In this document: positions 38,819 to 51,139 of the stretch, piece by piece | How positions within the stretch are numbered: the stretch's first letter is position 1 | Layout: the number at the start of each line of letters is the position of its first letter | Source of the DNA: Odontesthes bonariensis | Lineage: Eukaryota > Chordata > Actinopteri > Atheriniformes > Atherinopsidae | Direction of reading: 5' to 3' | DNA length: 64,000 bases | Assembly: GCF_027942865.1 (NCBI RefSeq) | Contig: NC_134525.1 | Span: 22,443,657-22,507,656, forward strand | Notes under the pieces: model-generated | What the model was told of the DNA's origin: nothing | The model's input: the letters and a program-made list of their open reading frames with translations, nothing else | The model's database searches: none | Position numbers and translations under genes: made by a program

Positions 38819-41426
38819 TACAGAAAAGTGACCAATGACTGAATGCTGTCGCTTTAACAGACCAATGAAACTATTAACATTACAGATCTCGAGTGAAAAG
38901 GGTTCAAGTTTCTGTCCGTATGACATGGCAACATTTCGGTACAAAGAAATTAGAAGAACATTAGAAATTACAAATGTATTAAATAATCCAAGACAAAACT
39001 TAAGATGGCAAATCAGAGCTACAAAACCGTGTCAAACTTTTAACATTTCCTTCCCCTCTTCCCGGTTGGATAAAACTGTCATAAAACTCCCAAGTTATGA
39101 CATTCACAAAGTAAACTGAGAGCTGGTCAACAAACATGTGGAGTAAACAGAAACAGAATTACATTTTTTCCCCAAAAAAAGAAAGAATCACTAAGAATCA
39201 CTAAGTGATACTGAAATAGAGTTACAGATGTTTGAATACACTGAACAAAATAATATTAATCGTTTGATTTTGGGACTTGTGGATGATTACAGCTGGGAGC
39301 TATTAGCTAGAAAACAACACATCAAACCACATCCTCAGGCCTTACCGTGAATTAGTTCAAAATCGATAACAATAGCAGGAAAAAAAAATAATAATAATAT
39401 TTGACAACCTTTTCTTCTGTTATGTGCGGAGCTCGCTCTTTCTTTCTCTGATATTTCCTCCTCAGACTAAGCAGTGGTGTGTTTACACGTCTACAAATGT
39501 AGTTTTAGTTTAAAAATGAGTCCAGAGTGTAGTTTACACTTCACGCACAGGACTCATTGATGCCATCACACTGCTTAACGCATGACTTTCTTTGTTGAAC
39601 ATTTAAAGTTAAACATGCAAACAGCATGTCAGTGTTTCCAGAGCTTTGAGAGCTCATTTACAGCCTGCTGAGTGTATACACAGCAGAAGAGGGACATACA
39701 CTTATTATTTTTTAACATACAGTTGGCTCTTGCAGTTTGTCGACATAACTGGGAAGACCCTATAGTGTCAGTGAGGTGTCAATGACAGGCTAAGTAGGCT
39801 GGCTATACTTTGAAATCACTGTATCAAGAATGTTTACATAGAAACCAAACTTAAAGAGGGAAGCTGTGACAGATTAGGCAAAGCTATCTTATCAGAAATT
39901 TAGCATCAGCAAACTAGGGATATATTGAAGAACAAATTTTAGGGGCCTAAAAGTTTTACCAAACCCGATCGATGCTACTCTGGCCAATGTTTTAGTCCAG
40001 GAGGCAAGGTAAGGTAAGCTGCCACGATGTTGTAATTTTTGTTTTGAATGTTGTCAGCATCGATTGTGCCTGCTGTGGTCACGAGTCATAAAATGTACTG
40101 CGTACATCTATTCACAACAAACTTTACTTTCCAGTAGTTTGTGTACGATGAACTTGAATCTGTCGATTTAAGACAACTAAAAAGGTCGACGGCAAACATT
40201 TGTCGTCTATTTTAATCCATCGATGCCTGCAGCCGATGATATTATTCAGCAAAAGAAAGGTCCTGATTATTACAAGAAAACAGATTACTGTAAAACTGTG
40301 CAGTTGCTGTAGAAGACCTAGGCTACTTCCTTATTTTCATCTCTTTTAAGTAAAATTTTCCCCCGGCAATACATGTACGAACATTTTTCAATCTAACATT
40401 GTTTAACTTAAAAAGAAAAAACAAAATACAGCTTATAACTTCTGACATTACGTGTAATGCTGTATCTCTGTATGAGAAAGTAAGGATATATTATCTAAGA
40501 TTACAGGGCTGAAAACTAACAGAATATAAAACATTTATGTGATGCGAGTTGAGGAATCTTACGCTTTATAAACTGAAAAAACCCACATTCATGTCTAGGC
40601 ATCTACAAGTAGAGGTAATGAATGTTAATTTACAGTGAACAACTGTGATTGATGCCAACTGAGATGCGTTTTAAACTTAAATTAAAAGAGAAAAGAGGTT
40701 CAGCAACCAATAATTTACTCTCTGTCAACTACAGAAGGTCTGATCAAGTCAGGAGAGAAAGCAATAATGAACTCATTCCGGTTTAACAATTATCCACATC
40801 TCTCCAGGCAAGAAAGTGAGTGGTTTTAACACTTCTTGGCTTTTTCCAGATACTGCAGGAGTGTCAGGTTCAAATCACTCCCCATTACGCCAAAACGACG
40901 AGGGCCGATCGGTTCTGTTCAGGCACGAGTTGTTATAAAGTCAGCTTAATAAAGACATTATGATCATGTGAAAGAGACCCTCGAGCTATGTGTTAACTGC
41001 TCCTTAAAATTGTTATTGCGATCATCTTTCCGTGGGCTACGACTGGAGTCTGACACTACTACGCAACACTGCTAAGTCTCATTAGCTTCTTTAGATTAGC
41101 CAGTTAGCTCGGCTGCCTGGCAACCGGGTGGACTAGCTTTTAATCAAAGTACAGTATTTAGTTCATACTTATCAATCGCTTGAATACAAGTGTAGTATTT
41201 GGGGTATTTTCAAGAGAAACGCAATCTTGTCCGAGCCAAAGGCAGTGGTCGGGACACTAAGTGCCTGGTGTAAAATGGCAGCCTAGCTTCTCAGGCTGTT
41301 CAATAATGAGTCAGGAAAACAGTTGGCTAACCGTTTAGCATTAGCCAGCTAGCTCTTAGCTACACTGATAATCATTTAAGAAGAGCGCCAACAGCCTGCG
41401 TTAGCAACTCTTCAGCGTCTTCTTAC

Positions 41427-41560
41427 CATTTTAAGGCCGTCACCGTGACTGTATAATCGCTGTTAGGGTGAATTTTCGGGCCCAGAATCGGTCTCCCCAG
41501 CTGCCTTTCGCGTATCTGAGTGTGCCTGCTGTGCGTTGCTAACTGCGACCGCTTTGCTGC
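41427..41560 (-). other. cul1: cul1 non-coding exon 1 and promoter region
   Basis: The donor GTAAGA follows TTAAAATG at 41427 on the - strand. This places an untranslated first exon 10.7 kb upstream of exon 2. The local base composition is more GC-rich than the flanking intron, and no TATA box is evident. The upper boundary (transcription start) is a guess. Inferred from splice motif, composition and the usual structure of CUL1 genes. Confidence 0.55.
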
Positions 41561-41787
41561 TTCGTTCGCACAAAGATCAGCTCAGCAGCAACCGAATCAT
41601 GCTGCCTTCACGTGCTGTGCGAAACACGGGTGTTGCCATGAAAAGTTCATCCGCACACGCAGATAAACAAAAGTCAATGTAAGGGGAAAATGTTCAGTTA
41701 GAGGTTGATTATATCTGGAGGTTGTATAACATATAGATGCAGTAATTAATTGAAACAAAGAAAAGAAAAACAAAGAAAACGGCCACA

Positions 41788-41838
41788 AACAAGGACTGGA
41801 TTGAAAATGAGTGAAAAAGCTTCTAATATCCAAAGAAA
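41788..41838 (+). mobile_element. Short Tc1 (family C) fragment
   Basis: ACAAGGACTGGATTGAAAAT and the following bases match the family C sequence at 22390-22440 and 46230-46280. Flanks the tandem duplication on its left. Confidence 0.55.
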
Positions 41839-41860
41839 TTAGGGTTATAATGAGGAAAAA

Positions 41861-42532
41861 AATTAAAGTCTGTCTTCATATATGGAGTAATAACCTACCT
41901 CTGTTTTAGCTGCTTCAACCACCGCTGACAGATTGTTTAATTTGGTTTTATGTCTTCAGTTAAGTTTGGAAAATAACTTAAAATTCTTCAATCCAAAATG
42001 TTTTTTTTTTTATTAATCTGGAGAAAAGTTATTGTAATAACAAAAATATAAATAAAGTTATATAATGTATTTCAGTAGGCTCTCATTTCTAATCCCAACA
42101 GTGTTTGCTGAAATCTTTCATACGAAAAACAACCTCTTAAGATCTAAGCACACCTCTTTACATGCTCAACGTTGGAACCTCTGAGTTTACAAATTAAATA
42201 AATTAAAGTCTGTCTTCATATATGAAGTAATAACCTACCTCTGTTTTAGCTGCTTCAACCACCGCTGACAGATTGTTTAATTTGGTTTTATGTCTTCAGT
42301 TAAGTTTGGATAATAACTTAAAATTCTTCAATCCAAAATGTTTTTTTTATTAATCTGGAGAAAAGTAATTGTAATAACAACAATATAAATAAAGTTATAT
42401 CATGTATTTCAGTAGGCTCTCATTTCTAATCCCAACAGTGTTTGCTGAAATCTTTCATACGAAAAACAACCTCTTAACATCTAAGCACACCTCTTTACAT
42501 GCTCAACGTTGGAACCTCTGAGTTTACAAATT
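41861..42532. repeat. Tandem duplication, two 335-bp copies
   Basis: Copy 1 is 41861-42195 and copy 2 is 42201-42532, both starting AATTAAAGTCTGTCTTCATA and ending GAGTTTACAAATT. They differ only at scattered bases (for example TATGGAGT/TATGAAGT, CTTAAGATC/CTTAACATC) and in T-run length. It lies about 300 bp upstream of cul1 exon 1 and has no recognised coding. Confidence 0.93.
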
Positions 42533-44234
42533 CCCCTGAACGCAGCATCTGCGTCACAGAAAGCCCTCCCGTGGAGGACTATAATCATGGCTTCACGTCT
42601 CTTTCACTACATATATTGCAATACCTGTGGCGCATGCGCAGTTCACTTTTTCAGTCCAACGTGACATTTGAGATATGGATGCCGGAGGCAGAAACACGAC
42701 TCTGACATTTAGGTCTCTTTGCTTTTAATTTGTTTATGTCTTTTTGATGCAAATAATATAAATGCACCATATGAATAATCGTAATTAAATAAAACTCATA
42801 TTTAATTCCTATTTTTAAAAAGTTTATGATGTTTGACTGTGACGTCACCTTGTTGGTATTATATTATAAGTCCAGTACCCTGACAGTGATACTGACTGTG
42901 TCTTGAAATGTTTCCAAACACGGTGATCTTCATCAATATCGCAACGTCTGAATCATGTGGAACACGACCTCTGCTGGTAAAGGAGGGAACAACAGAAATA
43001 AATACGACTTGCTTTTCTCGGTATCCCCGGAGGATTTTAACTTTATATAACGTGCTTGTAGATTTTATTATAAGGACATGTTTCTACTTAAAAGTACCAG
43101 TAAATTTCCACTTACAATAAACTAATATTAAACTCCATTAAAGATTTCTGCAAAGTTAATTTTAGGAGGTCATTGTAATTTGTTATGATGATGTGTGTAA
43201 AGGCAGATTTAAGCTCTTGGCAAATATATGTTGGCAGTAATAGCACATTTTTTATATCCTAAAGTTATTTTATTTGCAGCCTACCAAGAAGATTAATTTT
43301 CAACCATTTACATGCAACGTATCTGTCTAAAAGTGGGAAAATTCAGTCTATTCCAATTAAAAAAAATGTAAAAAGAATGTGCAAATATACTCTATAAACC
43401 TTAAAGTATACAAGTCTGGTTATATGACACGTTGTTTCTTGTCTAAAAACAAACGTAAACCTGTATATTCTTCATTCCTAAATACCACAGAGCTTCATTG
43501 TTATCTAGAAGCTGTTAAAAGCACATCAGTGAGCCACATAGTAGTACTGGATGAAATGTCGAAGGAGAACATAAAGAAACGAAGGCTGGATGAACACTTT
43601 TGAACAACACTTTATATTTCATGTTCCTGGTGAGAAGTGGGTAACACTTTCTGATGTGGAACAGCTGCACAAATCAGTTTGTAATGTTTGAGTTCTCTTT
43701 AATCAAACAGTTTCTGTGAGGGATTCTCCTTCTGATGAGAGAGTACAGATGTTTTATTTTAATTCCACTGAGCTTTATGAACTGTATTTAGCATGAATGG
43801 ATATGTTAACATGTAAAACACAGTATACTAAACAACTTATACAAAACCTATGATGAATTCAATCGTTGGAAAGTCATACACATGAATTATTTTATGAATA
43901 AAATAATATGAATACATTTTGTAAATTGTACATTTTATTAGACATTTTTCATTAAAATTTAATCTGCAGCTACAGTGAGGAATTAAGCTGCCGGCAGAAA
44001 CGAGACGAGACATGGCGATCAGCTCGTCAGGACAGGTGTTTCCTCCATCACCTGTGTCTTTATCTGAAATGAACAAGATGAGAGCAGATGTGATGGTCGG
44101 GACAGGTGAGTCTTTCCAGATATGTTTTATATCAAAAGCTGGCAGATTTAGCTCTGACCTGTATCCCTGATACACTTTAGGTACAGCCATGAGCAAGGAA
44201 ATCAAGTACTCCATCTTTCAATTCTATCGTTTAA
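42533..44234. other. AT-rich intergenic stretch
   Basis: No gene recognised. At about 43548-43600 a fragment (GAACATAAAGAAACGAAGGC) again resembles the family C Tc1 tail. Otherwise nothing seen. Confidence 0.45.
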
Positions 44235-45255
44235 ATTAGGACATAACAAAAAAAGATCCAATCCTCACCAGGTCTTAAAGTGAGGTCATAACAACCTCAG
44301 ATGAACAACACATGAAATATTACACTGTGTTGTTATATATGTAACAAAAAGTTTAAAAAAAAACAACAACAACACAGAAGTAGTGTGTGAAAAACTAAGT
44401 GAACCCTTAGTGCTTCCACAGGAATTAAGAAGGTCAGTAGCAGCAAGGAGCTGCTGATCAATGCACTGATTAACTGATCATCAGTAAGTGTGAGCACCTC
44501 TATAGAAGCAGAAGTTTTGTCTCTCTCGCTCTTCTCTCTAAAAAGAACATGGCAGCACAGCTTAGGTTTGTAAAGTTGCATCTGAACAAACCACAAGACT
44601 TCTGGAACAATGTCCTTTGGACAAACCAGACCAAAGTGGAGATGTTTGCTCATAATGCACAGCAGCACGTTTGGAGAAAACCAAACACAGCATATCAGCA
44701 CAAACACCTCATACCAGCTGTCAAGCACGGTGGTGGAGGGCTGATGATTTGGGCTTGTTCTGCAGCCACAGGACCTGGGCACCTTGCAGTCATTGAGTCC
44801 ACCATGAACTCCTCTGGATACCAAAGTATTCTAGAGTCAAATGTGAGGCCATCTGTCTGACAGCTAAAGCTTGGCTGAAACTGGGTCATCAACAGGACAA
44901 TGATCCAAAACACAGCAGCAAATCTACAACAGATAGTCTGAAAAAGAAAAGAATCAAGATGTTGCAATGGTCCAGTCAAAGTCCAGATCTCAACCTGACT
45001 GAAATGCTGTGGTGGGACCTTAAGAGAGCTGTGCATAAACCGATGCTGCAAACCTCAATGAACTGAAGCAACGCTGGAAAGAAGAGTGGCCAAAATTCCT
45101 CCTGAACCATGTGAGAGACTGATAACGTCACACAGAAAACCATTACTGCAACTTACTGCTGCTAAAGGTGCTTCAACAAGCTTCTGGATCATGAGGTTCA
45201 CTTAGATTTTATCATATTCTGAGAGTGAGCTTAACTTTTTACATGACTGTATAAG
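44235..45255 (+). mobile_element. Tc1-like transposon copy (family B), inactive
   Basis: Transposase remnant from about 44549: KLHLNKPQDFWNNVLW, WRKPNTAYQHKHLIPAVKHG, GLMIWACSAATGPGHL, a stop, then [12 protein letters not shown] (in the continuing DNA, near 44899) and [13 protein letters not shown]-type wording. In the first catalytic motif the Asp is replaced by Asn (WTNQTK; the copy at 55421 has WTDQTK). Together with stops, the copy is dead. The end ACATGACTGTATAAG is near 45242; the left end is approximate. Confidence 0.8.
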
Positions 45256-45432
45256 TTAGCAAGTCACCTTTTATCAGGATAAACTCCAAGTAATAACAGC
45301 TCATTTGGATTTTTTTCTTTCATGTGTATCAGATAATGTTTGTGTGGTTTGTAATCCCATGTGTGATGTGACAGCTGTTTGGTGTGACCCAGAAATTTAA
45401 AAAAAAAATGAACCCAAGAGCCCTCTAAGTTG

Positions 45433-48400
45433 TCACACCTGCTTCTGTTTCCTCTTTGCTTGCATCATTTCCTGCTGCTGTTTAAGCCGTACTTCCTCCA
45501 GACTCATGCAGCCACCTGTTAACGTGACACAAACAGACATGGTCAGAGAACATACAAGTCAACACAATGAACAGCGAATATTCCCTTTGCAGGTCTCTCA
45601 CCAACACTACTGGGATTAATGGACACGTAGGCCATCGCTCTGCTCAGCCGAAGCTCCTCTAAAGCGGCGAGCTCCGCCTCCGCTTCTGCACCACCAATCA
45701 GATATGACACAACGATGAACAACAATACAGATACAATGATTTACATCCAGCTGCTTTAAGACATTACTGATGAACTGCAAAGAAGACTACTCACTTCTCT
45801 GGATCTCTCTTCTTTTCTTTGGATTTGGGGGGATGACTGTGAAAGCTTTAGAACTGAAACAAACAAAAAAAGGCACATGTTTTATTCTCTATTTATTTGT
45901 ACCCTTTTAAAAAATAATAATTAAAACTCTCATACACAACAACAAAAGAGGGGATTGTAAAAAAAAAGAAAGGAATCATCCTAAATTATTCCTCATCCAT
46001 CATCTCAGCTTCAACACAGCCTGAACCCTCTTAGACAAGCTTTCTGTCATTTTTTTAAGTAGTCTTCAGGAAAAGAAAGATACAAAAATATAAATACAAT
46101 TTAAAACTGGTTCTTTGCCAAGTTATCTGTTATGTGTCGACACAACACTGGTTCATCCCTTGAGTTAGGAGCCTTTTTTCTGCTTGAATGATTCATAGGT
46201 GAGAGTTAAGTGACTTAACAAACAAAAAAAGTACAAGGATTGGACTGAAAATGAGTGAAAAAGCAGCCAATGTCCAAAGAAAAACTTTGAAAGACCTTCA
46301 GAAAGCCTGGAGAACTATTGCTCAAGACCACTTTAAGTGGTTGCACCACTCAACACGTGAGGAACTAGATGTCCCAGTGAACAGTTTGCTCAAGATCCCT
46401 TTGAAAGATTAACAGAAAGTCTGGCTGCTTGGAAGGAAAATATAAAGAAATGAGGGCTGGATCAGGACTATTGTACATTACTCTAAATATGTCATATGAA
46501 TTTTAAGAGAGTGATTTCTTTGGGTTCTGCTTTTGCTCGTGTTCCAACTCTTCACTTAGTTTTGTGAAGTTCAAACTTGGATTTTTGTGTGCAGACGAAC
46601 AAACAGCACTGAGCTTCTGTCTTAATGGAGGAGTAAATAAATAAAAGGAGATTTAGGTGAAGCTGTCAGATGTTTCCTTGTGTGGCATTAAACGTTTAGA
46701 TCATGGGTCAGTTTCTTCAAATGTTGGAGAAACTGATGACATTTTTTCATCTGTATCTTAACAGCTTTGAGGATCACAGCACACATCTCTATCTACATTT
46801 TCTTCTCGGAATGGCATGGCAAAAAACAGATTTATGAGTTTAGTGTAAAATAGTATTTCTATTTAACATTGTGGTTTTATATTTCGGCAATCAACCCTTG
46901 TGGCCAAACATCAGTTTCTTCTGCTGCTGTGGATCTCACTCTTGTTATATTTCTCCACTCCAGATGTCTGTTTAGATGATGTGAGGTGAAGGTCACAGAT
47001 CTTCAGTGTAAGGATGCTCCACAGGTTCTCAGCAGTGTCGGGAACACTTTATTTGATTTTATTACCTTACTAACCAAAGCTCTGTTGAAGTTTTGTTAAT
47101 TGTCCTGCAGTAAAGAAGCAGGCAGATGATTATTGGTTCCTTTTGAGGAGGTTGTCTGAAACCAAAAGGGACCTTCCACCTAATTTGTTAATGTCATCGC
47201 TCCTCAGCCTTTCTAATGACATCACAGGTTGGGAACTCATCTTTGATCCAGAATTCTTTGGAACTGAACCATCCAGTGCGGCACAGTTCTCATCAAAGTA
47301 AACACCAGTTCAACTGTTCCTCAGAGCCTACTGTAAAAATGTTCCCAGACATGTTACTACAACAAGAAAACAACCCTTATTATAAAGATTCTTTATATTT
47401 TCAAATTTCAATAAAAGAATGTGAAATATAAAAACCAAAATACGTTCAAATGATGTGGCTCGCGTGGTTCTGACGCTCAGCTCTGCAGCAGTTGACCTGC
47501 AGGACTGTTAGGCCAGTGGGTGGTAAAACTTCTGGGGATTAACCTGCTGCGACAGATGGCCGCAGACAGCAGCGGGGAGCAGAATAATTCAGGACTGTAT
47601 CTGCCTTTCACAGCAGGATGCACCTATATGTTGTCGTGTCCAAACACTGGCCTCAACACACGCAGGTAGAAATAAATGCACAATGTCTACATGGTAACTT
47701 TAATGCTTAAATTAGAAGAATTTATGAGGATCCTTATAATGATGCTGGAAGTTTTCTAAAATCTTTAAAAGAATAATAAACAAGATTACTTTCAAACTGA
47801 CAAAAAAAACACACATTTCTGAGGATTACATGACTTAATCTGAGTCTTTGTTTAGTGTAAACATTCAGATTTAATGAGTTGATTATATCAGTACAAGATT
47901 ATTTTAACATCATTAAAGCAATTAGAGAAACAAAAATGACATGTTAAACAGTTGAATATGACGTCATGAGCACCTTTATCCATTAGCTAAACTGCTTATT
48001 TATATGTCTGAGGTGTTTAATTTCAATTTAAAGTCAACATTGATCTGGTGGTAGGCTGGTTGGTTGCTTAAAAGAATGCTGTTTCAGTCGGACAGCAGAA
48101 AAGTCAAATAATACCCCGAGAAACAACACAGAGGAGAAAAATCTGCAAGATACAGACTCTATTTAGAGTGTTTAAGGGCGTCAATACGTTGTTTTGCAGT
48201 TACATGTTTCTGAAGTGGAGCAGCCAATAGAGGATAAAATGACACTCAAACCTCTCAAACTTCTGTTTGTGACCTGTCACAGCACTCCACTGAGGCCCAT
48301 CCTGTCCGTCTCACCTCTGAATCGTATACCGCGTCTCGGCTCTGGCGCCCCGCAGCTCCCTCTGACTCGCAAACACTGTCGTGTCCCGGCATTTTGGGTT

Positions 48401-48748
48401 GACTGCAGTCTGTCTAACGGAGCTGGTCGCCCTCCGGTGGTCCGGGTTGGTTCTGGGGTCCTTCTCTGTGAGTTTTGGAGCAGTGGATGTGGACCTGACT
48501 CTCCTCTCGCAGCCCGGTTTGGAGGCTAATCCCCGCACCCCGGCGATGCTCCTCTCGCACCTGCCCTGCTGCTGCTGCTGCTGCTGCAGGTACCTCGGGC
48601 AGCTCGACGCGCGGCTTTGACGCACAGCAGGCACTTCGAGTTCACTTCCTGCCCCGCTGGTTGCTATTACCTTCACAGGTTTGGTTTTAACCAGTGTTTT
48701 CTTGGTCGCCTCCACAGGTTTGGGTTTAATCACTTTTGTTGAGGGCAT
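45433..48748 (-). CDS. Unidentified basic, Gln-rich coiled-coil-type protein (219 aa, four exons)
   Basis: Exons in transcript order: 48315-48748, 45795-45853, 45602-45685, 45433-45515. Total 660 nt = 219 codons plus stop, with frame kept at all three junctions (AGAG/gtgaga, AGAA/gtgagt and GTTG/gtgaga donors). The N-terminal exon is basic, starts MPSTKVIKPKPVEATKKTLV and has a run of seven Gln (CAG/CTG repeat strand, near 48568-48589). The C-terminal exons read KAFTVIPPNPKKRREIQRKA, then ELAALEELRLSRAMAYVSIN, then MSLEEVRLKQQQEMMQAKRK, a likely helical or coiled-coil segment that looks more conserved than the N-terminus. The end is VAL-stop after KRKQKQ; splicing at GTGTGA instead cannot be excluded. 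I do not recognise the family and assign no function. Confidence 0.72.
45985..46075 (-). mobile_element. Tc1 family A 3'-end fragment
   Basis: CACAGCCTGAACCCTCTTAG to AAGTAGTCTTCAGG matches 21639-21695, apart from small changes. Lies in the first intron of the 219-aa gene. Confidence 0.6.
46150..46470 (+). mobile_element. Tc1-like fragment (family C), uninterrupted copy
   Basis: Starts near CCCTTGAGTTAGGAGCC and runs through AAGCCTGGAGAACTATTGCT to AAATATAAAGAAATGAGGGC. Serves as the empty-site comparison for 22310-22830. Confidence 0.65.
46471..48314 (-). other. Intron 1 of the 219-aa gene, no recognised content
   Basis: No transposon, RNA gene or ORF recognised. Confidence 0.4.
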
Positions 48749-48882
48749 TTTTATTTCACGGCAAAACTTCTCTTTCCGGTCTAGATTTATTGGAAAGACG
48801 CGTCATCTTCTGATGCTACTGCTCATTCCCTAATATTCAAAGATAAAAACGTAAATTCTCAATTTTCCTTTTCTCGTGATCC

Positions 48883-48897
48883 GGTTGCTATGGAGTT
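48883..48897 (-). promoter_or_regulatory. Candidate RFX X-box upstream of the 219-aa gene
   Basis: GGTTGCTATGGAGTT lies about 135 bp upstream of the ATG at 48748. Its left half matches the RFX consensus (GTTGCYATGG); the right half is degraded. X-boxes at this distance are typical of ciliary and centrosomal genes. Hypothesis only. Confidence 0.3.
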
Positions 48898-49439
48898 TGC
48901 GCCCTAGCAAGTTTGGAGTCAAATCTAACAGATTGGAGATTAAGACTTCCGGTGAAGACTTTTGCAATAAAAGCCTTCTTTGTTATATCTAAAAATGTTT
49001 GAATAAAAATAAACTCTTGGATCGAATTTGACTCGTTGAATCAGTGTCTATGGAAAATGGTTAGGCCTAACATTTATTTTATCAATAATTGCAGGATGTA
49101 AAATGTGGACATTTTTTCCAGATTAACTATTGATTTTAGTTAAAAAGAGACTCCAGGGGGCTGTGTCATTGTACATTTGGTAGTTTTTACCAAAAAAACA
49201 AACTCTTCATGGCCTTAAAACTACTCTACATTTTCTCTAATCTAGTAAAAAAAAAATGCTATTCTGGACCTACCCAAATACAGACCTCTCATAAAATGAG
49301 AATTTATTGCAAGCTATGAGGAGAAAAAAGCCAGGGGCAAAGCAAGCAATTCTTGGAGTCCTAGCTGGTAGCAACTCGTGTCCACTCACTTGTTCCCGCC
49401 AGCATAATCTTAGCGGGTAGCTGTTACTGCTCACTGATA

Positions 49440-50270
49440 CTGCTCACTGTTGACTTTTAAGATACATTGTGTCACTGCATCGAACAGATCAGTGTGTGGA
49501 TACAAAACTATTTTCTCCAGCTAAACTCCGACAAAACTGAAATCATTGTCTGTGGCCCACAGAAACAAAGAGAAAGTGTTATCAGTCACCTTGAAACTCT
49601 CTCTCTGAAACCTAATTATCAAGTTAGAAATCTCGGGGTAATATTGGACTCAGACCTGAACTTTAACAGCCACATTAAATCAGTAACATCAGCAGCTTTT
49701 TACCATCTAAAAAACATTGCCAGAATCAAAGGAATAGTGTCTAAACCAGACTTAGAAAGACTGATCCATGCGTTTGTCTCCAGCAGGTTAGACTACTGTA
49801 ACGGCCTGCTCACTGGGCTCTCTAAACGGGCTGTAAGACAGCTGCAGTACATCCAGAATGCTGCTGCTCGAGTCCTGACTAGAACCAGGAAATACGACCA
49901 TATTAGTCCAGTGCTCAGGTCTCTGCACTGGCTTCCTGTCGCTCAGAGAATAGACTCTGAGCGACAGGAAGCTCTGCTTGTGTACAAGTCTCTTCATGGT
50001 CAAGCGCCAAAGTACATCTCTGACATGTTACAGCCATATGAACCAACTCGGGCTCTGAGAACCTCAGGGAGGGGTCTCCTGCTGGTGCCCAGAGTCAGGA
50101 CTAAACAAAGTGAGGCTGCATTTCAGTTTTATGCTCCTAAAATCTGGAACAGTCTTCCAGAAGATGTGAGACAGGCCTCAACTCTGACAATGTTTAAATC
50201 CAGGCTGAAAACAGTTCTGTTTAGCTGTGCATATGACACCTGAAAGTGTTTTATCTGCACTCTTCACTTT
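49440..50270 (+). pseudogene. 5'-truncated LINE reverse-transcriptase C-terminus (L2/Rex1-like)
   Basis: An open frame at 49467-50243 (258 residues) holds only the C-terminal third of a non-LTR reverse transcriptase: LNSDKTEIIVCGP, VRNLGVILDSDLNFNSHIKS, SSRLDYCNGLLTGLSKRAVR, LQYIQNAAARVLTRTRK, SPVLRSLHWLPVAQRI, then FYAPKIWNSLPEDVR. The catalytic FADD region lies upstream and is absent, so this is a dead 5'-truncated insertion. The frame is open but altered in the middle by a perfect palindrome (49931-49972). Clade assignment is from recall. Confidence 0.82.
49931..49972. repeat. Perfect 18-bp inverted repeat inside the LINE frame
   Basis: GCTTCCTGTCGCTCAGAG, loop AATAGA, then the exact reverse complement. 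It changes the usual residues after VAQRID to SERQEALL before VYKSLHG. Confidence 0.92.
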
Positions 50271-51139
50271 TAAATTAATTAATAGGCCATAAGAGATTTT
50301 AGGAAGTTTGCTGGTTCCCATCACAACATTCTCAGCAGAATGTTAGTGGGACGCTTTTTGATCTCTGTAACAATTTGAAGATTTTAAGTTTGTTTGTGTA
50401 GGCTATATTCTCAGTAATCTGGTTCATGTAATCTTAAAAACTTGAAAAAAAAACGTTTGAACATCTCTTTTTGTCTCTGGGACAATGTTCCTTTCCTTCG
50501 GCATCCATGTGGGGGAACGTGAAGAATTTTCTGGGATGTTCATTAAACATACTCATGTGTATGTGTGTGTGTGTCTTGTCTTTCTTTGGATGCACATAGA
50601 AAAACAAAACCCTCAATGAACAATGGTTTTTCAGTGAATGTGTATCAAAATACTTCTAATAGAAGCATTTCTCCATTCCTCCTGAAATGTCTGATGTAAA
50701 TTATACAGACTTGCAGTGAACCACCCTTTTCTCCATGATCCAGTGAAAACAGCAGGGTCAGATTTTTTAACCTGGTTAAATTGAAATTAAAGCATTTTGT
50801 TTTGAATGCAGTGCCCCCTTGCTTCCGGCGTGCTCGTGATTGACAGAGCGACTGCAGATTAAAGTGAGTTACGCAGCACAGTATTTATCACTGGTAGTTG
50901 GTCCAGTTGTCCATCCAATGACAGAGGCTCATCGGATTACTGACACGCGCGCGGGTCACATGACCACATATTGAAGGATTACAGTACACAGCACGACTAG
51001 ATTCAGTTTGTGTTTGTTTTTGTTATACAAACAAACAAAAAAATAGCAATTCTGTGCCATTTAACAAATATAAAACATGCCAACTATACTTTATCCAGGC
51101 TGTGTGAAGCTTTTTAAATTTGATTACTTTTAAGAAGAC
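50271..51139. other. Intergenic, no recognised content
   Basis: Right of the LINE frame. The first about 100 bases may be the LINE 3' UTR. A short GTGT-rich run is near 50556-50575. Nothing else seen. Confidence 0.4.

Larger units (their letters stand above)
30753..41426 (-). other. cul1 intron 1
   Basis: 10.7-kb first intron. Recognised pieces (31842, 32241, T run, AC repeat, A run) are listed separately. The remainder, notably 32730-36900 and 38830-41400, shows no gene, RNA gene or repeat that I can name. First introns of this length may hold enhancers, but nothing in the sequence proves it. Confidence 0.45.

Noticed and set aside
48381-48620. Cys-rich + strand frame with a CCCCCCCC run
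   Set aside because: It is the antisense of the Gln (CAG) run in the 219-aa gene.
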